Made by a program: the position numbers and the translations under genes. DNA of 64,000 nt from Capronia americana (Eukaryota > Ascomycota > Eurotiomycetes > Chaetothyriales > Herpotrichiellaceae). The stretch is from positions 248,001 to 312,000 of the forward strand of contig JADWQD010000018.1 of NCBI GenBank assembly GCA_016110215.1, given 5' to 3'. This document shows positions 33,766 to 43,369 of this stretch, piece by piece. The notes below the pieces were generated by a model. That model saw only the letters and a program-made list of their open reading frames with translations, made no database searches and was not told where the DNA came from. The number at the start of each line of letters is the position of its first letter. The stretch's first letter is position 1.

Positions 33766-34845
33766 TTAAACCCCAGTCTCTGTATCAGAACCGCTATGAC
33801 GAGGCTCCTCCTTTGGCTCTCCCTCGCCCTGTGGATTGCATGCACGCTGTAGGGTTTTCGATCGAGGGGTGTGCCTGTGTGCATCAAGAGCCAAGGCTTC
33901 GAGGTCGTCGAAGTCTTGACCAGGATTGGCGGTCTTCCAGTCAAAGAATTCCAGAATGTGATAAAATGCGGCCGCAACAAGAGAGCCGATAAGAGGGCCC
34001 ACCCAGTAAATCCAGTGGTATCCCGGGAAGGAATGGTTGATCACGGCGGGACCGAAAGCTCTTGCTGGGTTCATTCCGGCTCCAGTGAAGTAGACGGCTG
34101 CGAGAAGATTAGCAAGTCAGCACACCCCGCGGCCACATGGCAGTACTCACCGGTCAAATGGTCAACGAAGAGTGCCAGGCCAATACCGAGAGGAGCAAGG
34201 AAGGTGGCTTTGTGCTTCACCGCCGCAAGCATGACAACTGTGAAGACCAGTAAAATCGTGGTAAACATCTCAATGAACAAGCCTTGAGAGATAGAGGTGC
34301 CTCCTCCCAGGCTCAGATCAACACGCATCGGGCCCGGGAAGAGCAAGGATGTCATGCCTGCTGCAGCGATGCCGGCGATGATTTGTGCAATCATGAAATA
34401 GATCGAACGAAGACCGGGAACCGCACCAACCAGGTAAAGTGTTAATGTAACCTGCGGACCTCGTCAGCATGTGCAAGCCCGCATTTGACCGGATGAATCG
34501 TACAGCTGGATTGAACATTCCACCACTAACGCGATAAAAGAGCCAACAAGTGATGGTCAAGGAGACACTAAAGCCAAGGCCGATATAGAACACTCTCAAT
34601 GTTGTCGGTATAACCGGTTCGGTGTCGCCAGGGGGGATAATGTTGGCGATCTGACAGATGGCAAAAGCGAAAAGTAACCACAGAAATGTTCCGACGAACT
34701 CTCCCAGCGTCGCGACCATGTCATTACGGGCTCGATCTGGCATGGCCTCCTCATAGTGGTGAAGGAAGCCCATCACAGCTCCCGTATTGGGGAAGCCATA
34801 ACGGCCACCCTTCACCTTCGAGAGGGTTGGTCGTGTAATATGCAT
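33766..34845 (-). CDS. aquaporin (MIP family water/solute channel)
   Basis: Three exons, 34845-34504, 34451-34151 and 34097-33766 (introns 52 and 53 nt), encode 324 aa. The six-helix MIP fold has both pore motifs: the first NPA in SGGMFNPAVTLTLY, which exists only after intron 1 is removed, and the second in GAGMNPARAFGPAV at the start of exon 3. The motif FVDHLTAVYFTGAG is restored across intron 2. A cytosolic N-terminal tail of about 45 residues and a charged C-terminal tail flank the channel. The arginine after the second NPA is the selectivity-filter Arg. It is likely a plasma-membrane water channel; glycerol transport cannot be excluded by eye. Confidence 0.93.
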
Positions 34846-34977
34846 GGTGGTTGATGGCGTATACTGAATGCCGTAGAAATTTCAGCTATGGCTAGAATGT
34901 TACCTAGAAGACTTCTTTGCTGCCGAAAAGTGTGTAGTGAGTCTGAGAGCTCAATCCGAAGAGCTCACCGAGTTCTC

Positions 34978-35710
34978 TTATACCAGTCTCCCATCGACCC
35001 AGACTTCCGCTTCCAAATGTTTATAATCATCTTTATTGTCGAGTCCTTTCAATTCTCGACCTAGGAACCCTCCGGCAATAACATACACTACCAGATTCAG
35101 ACTGCGGCCGTTTGTTGTGAGAGCAAGCTTGATTATTGAGCCTTCCAAATTGGTGACGTCGCGGTAGAAGGAGCCCAAGGTTGCAGCTGGGTCAGACCAC
35201 GCTGTCGGTTTTCAAAAAGATGTGCTCTGTTTTCCAGGACAGAGAATGCAGCGCAAAGACGAAGTGGTCTGACTTATAGCCGGGACCGTTATGTTTATCC
35301 TAAACCATTGATTGTGCTTACGGATTTCGCGGAAGAAGTGAGCTTACCTAACAAAATGTAGGCGAGTTACCAGCTCTCAAAGCGACGAGTTCGAGCATAA
35401 GAATCTCTGAGAATGGGTATGCCCAGGGATGTGACATTGCAATAGTAGTGCGTATTTCCATCTTGGTTCTCCCTGTACGACAACCAGATCGAGTAATGTT
35501 ATCTCGCGATCTCGCGTCTCTTCTGTCCTGATTCTCCACTTCGCCTCGTGGAATCGCAAGAGTTGGAGATTGATCAGTCTTGCTGATCCGATTGTGTCTC
35601 TGTTGGCAGACTTTGGTCCGATGCAGCTCTGCATACAGCATGGCTGTTCCGATCCTGGCGTCGGTATGCTGGAGTACCACTTGTACTGCATAACTTTCGT
35701 TTGTTCTCAT
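34978..35710 (-). pseudogene. possible unrecognised gene or relic
   Basis: Two patches on the minus strand look protein-like but lie in different frames and cannot be joined convincingly. The downstream patch (about 35205-34978) ends in YKHLEAEVWVDGRLV and a stop, without an ATG. The upstream patch (35710-35348) has frames ending SEILMLELVALRAGN and, in another frame, TLLDLVVVQGEPRWKY. I do not recognise the family. It may be a multi-exon gene I could not resolve, a decayed gene, or chance. Confidence 0.25.
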
Positions 35711-36384
35711 GTGCTAGATGAATAAGTACCAGTCAATCAGTGTCCGTGGGTAATGTTGACCTCAAAAGACGCATCGTCAAGTTGCGAAAATAGTACAATC
35801 ATCCACAGGGAAGCGAGATCGAAGCTTTACCCCGGTTGTCTGATCGCCATCGAGGGTTCAGATCAACACAACAACCCTGAGGAATAACGTCCAGTGAGTT
35901 CAAACAGACCTGGAAGAGAGGGGAAAGGCACAACTGCAGGGAATGTTACAGACCCTGATTGCGTCAGCCAAGGCCGGCCTCGGACTCCAGGGAGCCGAAG
36001 CCACCAAAACCTACTGCGACATGACAAAGAAAGCTGTCAGCGTTTTCAGCTTCTTTCTCCTTCCCGCCTACCATCGACTCGACAGCCGAAGTTCATGCAC
36101 TTCTGATCTGGACGGTTGACGAATCGGCCTGCTTGAGGGCTTGGAGACCGAGCGTCGCGTCTCGCCTCAGCAAATAGAAAGAGTGAAGGCTTGGTGAAGG
36201 CCGAAGCGCGAACACATGACTAACCCTCTATCCACTGACCCTTCTTGCGTCCTGTCGGTGCCTGGCACCTACCTGGAATGGTAAAGAGATGCTTACCTAA
36301 TGTATTGAGACACTTGGAGGGCTGGGTGGAGGGGATCAATGACAGCAAAAAGATTCCCATTGATGGCCGTTGAAGCTGCTCATC

Positions 36385-36391
36385 TATATAA
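36385..36391 (+). promoter_or_regulatory. TATA-like box of NmrA-like gene
   Basis: TATATAA lies about 165 nt upstream of the NmrA-like start codon, on the coding strand. Distance is plausible for a fungal TATA element with a 5' leader. Confidence 0.4.
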
Positions 36392-36552
36392 CCAGGCCCT
36401 CCGCAACGCAGAACAGAACAGAGAACAGCACATCACCCAGACGCAAGACCGTGAGACTTCACTTTACCAAAGCGCCTTTTTATCTTCGCATTCCATCTTA
36501 TACGCAATACAAGTACAGCGCCCTCAACGTGGCTCCAAGGAATATCTTCCAA

Positions 36553-37494
36553 ATGTCTCAAAAGATCATTACCGTTTTCGGTGCGACAGGTAACCAAGGT
36601 GGGAGCACAGCCGCTGCCATCTTCAACAACCCAAGCTTGGCCTCAAAGTACAAGGTCCGCGCCATTACTCGAGACCCTTCGAAGCCAGCGGCACAAGCTC
36701 TTGCATCAAAGGGAGCCGAGCTTGCTCAAGCTGACATCAACGACGTCGGGAGCGTCAAGGCTGCCGTGGCCGGTGCTTACGGTGTTTTCGCGGTTACCAA
36801 TTATTGGGAAACCCAGGACAAGCAGGCCGAAATCAAGCAAGGGAAGAATATTGTCGACGCGTGCAAGGCGGAGGGTGTGAAGCACCTCATCTGGTCGACA
36901 TTGCCCCACGTGGGCAAGTTGACCAATGGCGAGCTGAGCAAGGTTGAGCACTTCGAGTCGAAGGCTGAGGTGGCCGAGTACGCCGAGCAGGTCAAAGGTG
37001 ACATGCTCGTGTCGTACTTTATGCCTGGTTACTTCATGTCAAACTTGACAAAACAATTCAAACCGGATGACTCTGGGATCCCCACACTGAGTCTGCCATG
37101 GAACCCGCAGACTACGTGGGTGCCCTTGCTCGACATTCAAAATGATACAGGGTTGTTTACCGTGGGACTGCTTGAGGCCGGCTCGGCAGCGAACGGTGTC
37201 TACATCCAAGGTGTTAGCGAGTGGCTTCACCCTCAAGACTTCGTTGACCAACTTGCGGCGATCAAGGGCAAGGATATCAGATTCGCGGAGGTGCCAGCTA
37301 GTGTTGAGTCGGTTGCAAAGATCGGCAACAAGATTGCAGAAGAACTTCAGGAGAACATGCTCCTTATCCGAGACTGGAGCTACTATGGCAAGGGCGCTGA
37401 GAAGAACCAGGCCGAGAGCGACAAGTACCTGGTTCCGGGCACGAAGAAGGTCACGTGGAAGGAGTTTGCTGAGCACAACCAGTGGCCCTTTTGA
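36553..37494 (+). CDS. NmrA-like NAD(P)-binding protein
   Basis: The chosen ATG (MSQKIITVFGATGNQGG) gives 313 aa. The frame is open further upstream to 36370, but that extension is not protein-like and would place residues before the conserved start. The GATGNQGG dinucleotide-binding loop begins at residue 10. Conserved family features follow: RDPSKPAAQALASKGAE, DINDVGSVKAAVAG, and STLPHVGKLTNGELSKVEHFESK. NmrA-like proteins are atypical SDRs lacking the Tyr-Lys catalytic pair and often act as redox sensors or regulators, but some reduce quinones or ketones. It neighbours a SnoaL-like pseudogene about 250 nt downstream on the opposite strand. A general metabolic or regulatory role is inferred. 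Confidence 0.92.
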   Translation: MSQKIITVFGATGNQGGSTAAAIFNNPSLASKYKVRAITRDPSKPAAQALASKGAELAQADINDVGSVKAAVAGAYGVFAVTNYWETQDKQAEIKQGKNIVDACKAEGVKHLIWSTLPHVGKLTNGELSKVEHFESKAEVAEYAEQVKGDMLVSYFMPGYFMSNLTKQFKPDDSGIPTLSLPWNPQTTWVPLLDIQNDTGLFTVGLLEAGSAANGVYIQGVSEWLHPQDFVDQLAAIKGKDIRFAEVPASVESVAKIGNKIAEELQENMLLIRDWSYYGKGAEKNQAESDKYLVPGTKKVTWKEFAEHNQWPF

Positions 37495-37742
37495 ACGAGG
37501 CGCTGTCATACATGGACGGGAGACGCATAGCCAGGCCGAAACTAGCAGACAGGGCACTCAACACAGCGCGTAGAGGTCGACGGCCATCATCGTCGACCGA
37601 AGCAGATAGTAATGTAACAGACCGTCGTCAGTTATGACTTGTCGTCGTTCATTCCTCGTCGCAATCCCACCTGCCCCCGTTTCTCCTTTTTGTCGTCTCG
37701 GATGTGATGGCTACAAGATACAGCCTTGCAAATTTACTTCGT

Positions 37743-38149
37743 CTATGTCGAACTCGATGCAGGCGTGACGCGAGCAGGGATACCCCAGTGCTCGGATAAT
37801 TTCTCATCAGGTACCCTTATTAAGTCCATAACGCGGAATTCGACTCGCTGATCCGATGCAGGTTGACCAAACAGCTCTCCAACATGCTTGCCTTTGAGGA
37901 CTTTGCTGATGGCGACCACGTCCCCAGTGAACACGCATTGCTGAATATCGACCTTGATATTCGTAAGTGCCGCATGCAGATGGTGCATAACTTGGTGTGC
38001 GCCGTCACGATTGCACCGAAGTCTGGTAGGAGTGTGTGATTGACCCAGTCGGGGTGGCAGTACTGGTCGGTAAGCTCAACCTTGCCGTTCTGCTGGACTT
38101 ACGTGACTAGATGGCGCACCAGGGCGATGCTTTTGGAATCACCGCTCAT
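37743..38149 (-). pseudogene. SnoaL-like polyketide-cyclase/ester-cyclase pseudogene
   Basis: From the ATG at 38149 the frame reads MSGDSKSIALVRHLVT and then a TAA stop (38101-38099). Beyond the stop, in the same frame, comes VELTDQYCHPDWVNHT, a SnoaL N-terminal pattern. Near 38010-38013 the frame must shift by one base to enter the long downstream frame: VMHHLHAALTNIKVDI, then VAISKVLKGKHVGELFG and VMDLIRVPDEKLSEHWG, which match the rest of a SnoaL fold. One nonsense codon and one deleted base thus break an otherwise well-preserved reading frame. Intact members are small alpha+beta barrels that cyclise or hydrolyse ester or ketone intermediates. No intron can bridge both breaks. Either a recent pseudogene or sequencing error. 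Confidence 0.75.
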
Positions 38150-38803
38150 ATTGTGAAGTTAGTCAAGAGGCCGTTGGATAATACGGGGACGATTGACGAG
38201 AGACTGGAAAGTGTAATGATGTTGCGATGCTCAGTAGAATGGAAGTGACCTTGAGAACTTAAGTCCTGTCACTCCGTCTCCCCTAACCATGGTAAGAGAG
38301 CTTACCACCATTACCTGGCTTTGTACGAGGTAGATGCGTGTATTTCGGGCTCCGAAAGGTATGATGACATGATTCGGTATGGCCGTGACCAACGGCTTAA
38401 GGGTCGAGAGGAGGAGGTGGCTGCCAGAGGATGCGATGCTCTTGGTTGCGTTGATCGACGCTTAGCATCTGTTTCCCCGCCACTTCAATTTCTCACATCC
38501 GCTAAAAAGGACATCGACGTATCACAATCCACAGAAGGCTGGCGTCGATTCTGATTGGGCGGTCGCAAGCCCAATCCATCTCGCTTAGTTGGGCAACTCA
38601 AGCCAGCGCAGCCAGAAACGGTGATTTGGCTGCTAACAGATCATCCAATTTGGCCTCTTCCTGCCACCTTCTGCCTCTCTAAAAGGGAGCTTGCTTGCAT
38701 CGAAGATGTCACCAGTCCCGATCTCGATTCACCCTGGTGACAGGCTTGTGCTTTCAAGCCGCAGCTCAGAAAGCTTGTGCCTGAATACTAAATACTGCCC
38801 ACC
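38150..38803. other. intergenic region
   Basis: These 654 nt lie between the SnoaL-like pseudogene and the SLATT gene, which are transcribed away from each other. No gene is supported. The only frame over 70 codons (38321-38554) has no recognisable domain. Confidence 0.45.
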
Positions 38804-39658
38804 ATGGACCCAACGACACATGAGACAATAGATGAGAAAGGGGAAGCCATTCATGCATCGACGTCGGCTTCGACACCACCACAACCTCAAATAACGCTTG
38901 CGGGGACGCATGACAGTGCAGCGCAACCTCCTCAGCAGATGTCGGACAAGCAAGCAGCACATCGAACAACTCAGACCGCGCCCGCGACAATTGAACCAAC
39001 CTTCTTTGGAGAAATTGCTGGTACAGGTAAGCCCAGGCCAGAACCGCTGCAATGTACCTGGTTGAATCCATCCTGACAATTCGCAGATGGCCCTTATCCG
39101 TACGAGTCCTTGCGCTTGCGTGTAACCAGGGCGTACCAGGTCCATACGTACCAGTATTGGTTTGTGGCAGTACTCTCGAATTCACTGCTCTTTTTCCAGA
39201 TCCTCATTGCGGCCAGTCTTACTGCCTTGGGTGCATTCAACGACCGCAGAGCTCGGACTGCAACAATCTTTCTTGGTGCCACCAATACAGTAATCGCAGG
39301 TCTCTTGACTTACTTCAAGAGTCGCAATCAACCAAACCGTGCCAGACAATTCCGCAATGATCTCGGCGCAATCGTCGACCAGCTCGACGATACGGAGGCG
39401 AATTTCAGGAACCCCAACTGGCAGGGTGACGAGTCTGCAGAGCTGCAGAAGATCAGAGACGCCTACAAACAGGCACGTATCGACGCTCAAGCGAACTACC
39501 CTGACCTATGGGTGAAGGGAACAAGTCCATATAACCCAAATTTTACGCCGCCGATCATGACAGATCCAATAACAGGTGTCTCGGGTCTCCCATCTCAAAT
39601 CCATCGTCATCGGGTGCAGACCTGGGCAGCACCTGGTCCATCAACACCAAACCGGTGA
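38804..39658 (+). CDS. fungal SLATT (2TM effector) domain protein
   Basis: Exons 38804-39026 and 39087-39658 (60 nt intron) give 264 aa. A Thr/Gln/Pro-rich N-terminus of about 75 residues precedes two close membrane helices at roughly residues 101-124 and 133-151, linked by a short FNDRRAR loop. Immediately after them comes YFKSRNQPNRARQFRNDLG, the conserved post-TM block of the fungal SLATT family (SMODS and SLOG-associating 2TM effector). In bacteria SLATT proteins are predicted membrane effectors in nucleotide-signalled conflict systems; the fungal branch is uncharacterised. No nucleotidyltransferase, SLOG or NLR gene lies next to it. Its 3' end is 115 nt from that of a converging GMC oxidoreductase. 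Confidence 0.85.
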
Positions 39659-39772
39659 AGACAAATGGTCGGGCTTATTGATGAAGGTGATGAGAGCCGA
39701 GTTGCTTGCCCATTCGTGAACTGGAAGGTACCGCGTAGGACCATCCTGTGGTAAAGCTGGGACATAGACATT

Positions 39773-41461
39773 CTACTCGCCGCGAGCTACCCATTCCGCA
39801 ACCCTTTCTGCCGTCGCGTACACCGCGGACTGTGGATGGCACGATATGGGTACGGGGAAGATGCTTGCATCAACAACTCTCAAACCTCTCACTCCCAACA
39901 CGCGACAATGACTGTCCACCACTTTCCCCATCGAACAACTTCCCATCGGATGATCGAGACTATAACCCAAGTCCGCAATGCGCTGATCAAGTTCTTCATC
40001 GGTCGCGTCGATCACTGGAACGCATCCCTCTGGCGGAACCTCATGTGAGACGAAGGACTTGCCAGCCCGCGTCTCGAGGTGCACCGATGCTGCCTTCCTG
40101 AGCGCTTCCCGCGATATATGCCTATCCACCTCCGTGTCGAAGAAGTTCACATCTATTACCGGTGGATCCTGGATCTGTGCCGACTGCAGTGTGATTGTAC
40201 CTCGAGAAGTGGTGGTTAAAGCCACTGCCACAGTACTGATATAGCTGCCATGCAAAGCGGCATCCCAGCCAGTGTGTCGGTTTCCCCTTGCCGCGTACAC
40301 GGTGACGATTTCCACATGTGACGCATCAGGTCTGAGCAACAAGTCTCGATCCTCTTGGCTCTCAGCCAAAGACCCCAGCTTTTCCAGATTGTCGAGTTTG
40401 TCAAACACAATGAAGTCCAGTGGCGATCCCCTGAAATATGTCGGGTCGGTAAACTTGGGTGACCCGATGGCGAGTCCCCTTTCGGGGTGTTTCAGCTTCC
40501 AGGTGATGTCCATCGCAAGGTGGTCTCTGAGGTTCTTCCCGACCTCGGGATTTTCGAGGATCGTTTTGATCCCGTGTTTCTCCAGCTCTGCCCGATCACC
40601 TATACCCGAAAGCTTCAGAACCTGCGGTGTATGGTACGCCCCAGCGGACACAATAACCTCCTTTCTCGCGACGAAATGCTCACCACTGGCCAAATCCACC
40701 CCATTTGCCAAGGGCTGTTCACCTCCTCCTTCGAAAGTTACACGCTGTACCACGCTCTCTGTCCGGATCTCGACCTTGGTCAAATCCAGAATTGTTCCCG
40801 GCAACTGCCTTATACCATCGACCCAGACCTCTGCAAATTCCGTCAACCCATTCTGATCTCCGCCATTTCCATCAATGAGATACTTCACACTTGCCTCCTC
40901 CCACATCTTCTGCACCGTGTCTCTCAACGGGTACTTTCTCCCAGGCCAGAGCGATCTGACAGGAACGATCTTGAGTGGACCATCATAGCCATGCTGGCTC
41001 TCATCCCTAAAGACCCCATTCTCATCCCTCACAGCCATGCTCTCCACGCGCTTCATGAAAGGCAACAGAGCATTGTAGCTCCAGGCTTCATCACCCACAA
41101 TTCTGGCCCACAAGTCGAAATCGCCCTTGGGACCTCTCGTCCAGACGCCTCCGTTAATGGCGGCACTGCCGCCGAGTCCCTTCCCGACAGGGACAATTGC
41201 ACTCCTACCGCCCAAATTCTGATTAGGCGCAACGGTCAGTTGATAACTATGCTGCGACTCCCTTGCCAAGAGCGAGGCCTGCGCGGAGAGGATGTGTTCC
41301 GAGGCCACCGTCGCAGGGTCGACACCAGCTTCGAGGACGAGGACTTGTTTCGTGTCGGCAGGCGGCAGGAGCCTTGAGAGACGCGACGCCAGGACCAGGC
41401 CGGCTATCCCGCCCCCTACAATGATGTAGTCGTACGTGTTGGAGGTGGAGCGCGAGCCCAT
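39773..41461 (-). CDS. GMC family FAD-dependent oxidoreductase
   Basis: A single exon gives 562 aa. The N-terminal FAD-binding motif is YIIVGGGIAGLVLASRLSR, followed by VLVLEAG. GLGGSAAINGGVWTRG is the first GMC signature and VSAGAYHTPQVLKLSGIG the second. The C-terminal substrate domain ends with HPMGSCSMGKVVD and VVDASIFPV, with the active-site His in SCHPQSAVYATAERVAEW (an HP pair instead of a more common HxxN). The family oxidises alcohols such as choline, glucose, aryl alcohols or methanol. There is no signal peptide, so it is probably intracellular. A TATATA element lies about 185 nt upstream, at 41643-41651. Confidence 0.93.
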   Translation of the reverse strand: MGSRSTSNTYDYIIVGGGIAGLVLASRLSRLLPPADTKQVLVLEAGVDPATVASEHILSAQASLLARESQHSYQLTVAPNQNLGGRSAIVPVGKGLGGSAAINGGVWTRGPKGDFDLWARIVGDEAWSYNALLPFMKRVESMAVRDENGVFRDESQHGYDGPLKIVPVRSLWPGRKYPLRDTVQKMWEEASVKYLIDGNGGDQNGLTEFAEVWVDGIRQLPGTILDLTKVEIRTESVVQRVTFEGGGEQPLANGVDLASGEHFVARKEVIVSAGAYHTPQVLKLSGIGDRAELEKHGIKTILENPEVGKNLRDHLAMDITWKLKHPERGLAIGSPKFTDPTYFRGSPLDFIVFDKLDNLEKLGSLAESQEDRDLLLRPDASHVEIVTVYAARGNRHTGWDAALHGSYISTVAVALTTTSRGTITLQSAQIQDPPVIDVNFFDTEVDRHISREALRKAASVHLETRAGKSFVSHEVPPEGCVPVIDATDEELDQRIADLGYSLDHPMGSCSMGKVVDSHCRVLGVRGLRVVDASIFPVPISCHPQSAVYATAERVAEWVARGE

Positions 41462-42961
41462 GATGTAGCTGGAACAGTTGTAGTCAAGGTTCGAACAGAG
41501 AGCAGAGCGTGTCCTCGCTAAGCAGACAGATAAAACCGAGGGAGGGAGAAAATGGACAGTGGAATCCTATGTCTGCCTTATACACGGAGTATACGTCTTG
41601 AGAACCACCTGCCTCCGTGCTCTACTTGTGCTTGGATCTGATACTATATAAACGTGTCTTGCGCGCGGTCGTACGTGCTCCGTTCGATCCACTTGCTGAC
41701 CACGGCCGCCTGGTATGTCTGTGATACGAGCCGACGCGGCCGCATGGGAACGCCCAAGCCGCGATTCCACCTCCAACTTTGCATCCTTCTGCTCACGCAC
41801 AGTCTGTCAAGGAGATATTGAACGCCTCATTCGCCGCCGTAAGATAATCACGCATGGTCAATCAACTACCTACTCGGTACCCATACCATATCTGCGTACG
41901 TACCTGCGTACCCACCTCACTGCTCACACGCAGAGTCTCCAAGCACCGGGCTAGCGGGTTAGAGCGGGTATACATAGAAAAGGGGTGAAACTCGGCATGT
42001 AGATGTTCTTGGTCATGCTGTGCGCGGTGCCGGTCGGGTGAAGGCGAAATATGAAAGTGGGACACACACTAGTAAGTATCAAGGGCATGGCATGGCACGC
42101 TGATACTGTAGGTGAGCCACGTGAGTCTACCTCGTACAGCCCGTTACTATCAGGTTGGCTCCGTGCTTGATTTCGAATCTGCTCCAAGAAAGGACAATAC
42201 TGTACCGTCCTTCGTTGCCACCCCCTCAAGACGGCCGCTACCAGGACTTCACGGATTGAAACTACTGTACCAGCCTACTCGGTCAGGCGAGTGCACAGGA
42301 ATGGAAAGGTTCTCGAACTGGACCTAAACCTGCGCACTGGTTCGATCGCTTTGTTCCTGAAGGTTCCTCATAAATGACAAAATTGCATCCGCGGTGCCGC
42401 TGCGTGGTATCACAATATAGCTCACTAGATGACAGGGCGTCCCAACTCCTATGTACAATCTCCGTAGGGGATCGAAGTCGACATCGCCACAACCACCGCC
42501 ATCCTATGGCGTGAACGCTCAACAGATCTATACTCGTCAGGTGATAGTGAAAAAATTGCACCCTGCGTGAGAGGACGAATCCTGGTTCAACCGCACTGAC
42601 AGCAGCCTTGCTTGTTGGTCCAGAAATTAAAGCAACTAAAAAACGTGGTCAGCACGCAGAAAGAGCACAGGAACGAGGTCCCCTATGCACGGGCCAAAAC
42701 ATCGAACCTCGAGCTTCACTTACCCGCCATTGGTTGCCTCGAAAAGCAGACATCCGTCCCTTGACTTGTAGTTCATGCTGTGAAACAGATATGTTAGTGA
42801 CGCTTGGAGACACTCGAAGTCACGAATGAATGATGAATAGTCCGTCAATCGAAATCACCTCAAGGATTGGCGTTCCGGGGTTTGCGAGGATGGATGCGTT
42901 CAAGAGACTTCCAAGGATGGCTATGGCGAAAGGGGATTTCTTTGATGACCATTTCGCCCGT
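41462..42961. other. intergenic region upstream of GMC gene
   Basis: These 1.5 kb contain the GMC promoter and the 3' flank of a small minus-strand gene. I see no supported gene; frames are short and composition is mixed. Confidence 0.45.
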
Positions 42962-43369
42962 CTATCCTCCGGACCATGCCGACGGAGAGGGCACTGGCAC
43001 GGGAGGGACGTACCATCCATTAGTGTTATCACCATAGTTCATACAGCCTTCTGCGTTCTTTCCGACGACCATACAGCCTGATGCGCCCTCGCCGAACGTC
43101 AGACAACCTCCTTCCTCTGTCTTTCTCTTGTGGTCTTGGGTATCTGCTTCTGGTGAAGGCTGCTCCTCCGGCGGTTGCGACTGCGGCAACGTCGTTGACG
43201 GCTGACTCCGTTGCTGGGGCTGCGCGGATTCTTCTGTTTGTAGTGGGTCATTGCTATGGGCGGAGGACGACCGCGAGGATGCCTCGTAGGGCGGTGGAGG
43301 GTCCATGCGCGGGAAGGCGCTGGGCGCGCTCCGGCTGGGAGGGGAGTGCGGGCTTCTAAGCTTGCCCAT
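42962..43369 (-). CDS. small protein with GC[LM] decapeptide repeats and a PPPPY motif
   Basis: A single exon gives 135 aa. The first 85 residues are Pro/Ser/Gln-rich and disordered, with PPPPYEASS, a WW-domain-binding type PPxY motif, near residue 24. The C-terminal part has three adjacent 10-residue units starting with Gly-Cys: GCLTFGEGAS, GCMVVGKNAE and GCMNYGDNTN, then a degenerate GW. The pattern G-C-[LM]-x-[FVY]-G recurs with a strict 30 nt period. Similar GCMN(Y/F)G-type tails occur in other small fungal proteins of unknown function. No signal peptide is present. The start has an A at -3. It could be a scaffold or metal-binding protein, but no evidence fixes a role. Confidence 0.65.
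   Translation of the reverse strand: MGKLRSPHSPPSRSAPSAFPRMDPPPPYEASSRSSSAHSNDPLQTEESAQPQQRSQPSTTLPQSQPPEEQPSPEADTQDHKRKTEEGGCLTFGEGASGCMVVGKNAEGCMNYGDNTNGWYVPPVPVPSPSAWSGG

Larger units (their letters stand above)
34846..36552. other. intergenic region with possible gene relic
   Basis: Of these 1.7 kb, the part from 34978 to 35710 (minus strand) has protein-like frames described separately. The part from about 35720 to 36360 shows nothing recognisable. The final 200 nt hold the presumed NmrA-like gene promoter. Confidence 0.4.

Noticed and set aside
40487..41377. 296-codon plus-strand frame opposite the GMC gene
   Set aside because: The minus strand carries clear FAD-binding and GMC signatures; this frame is an antisense shadow.
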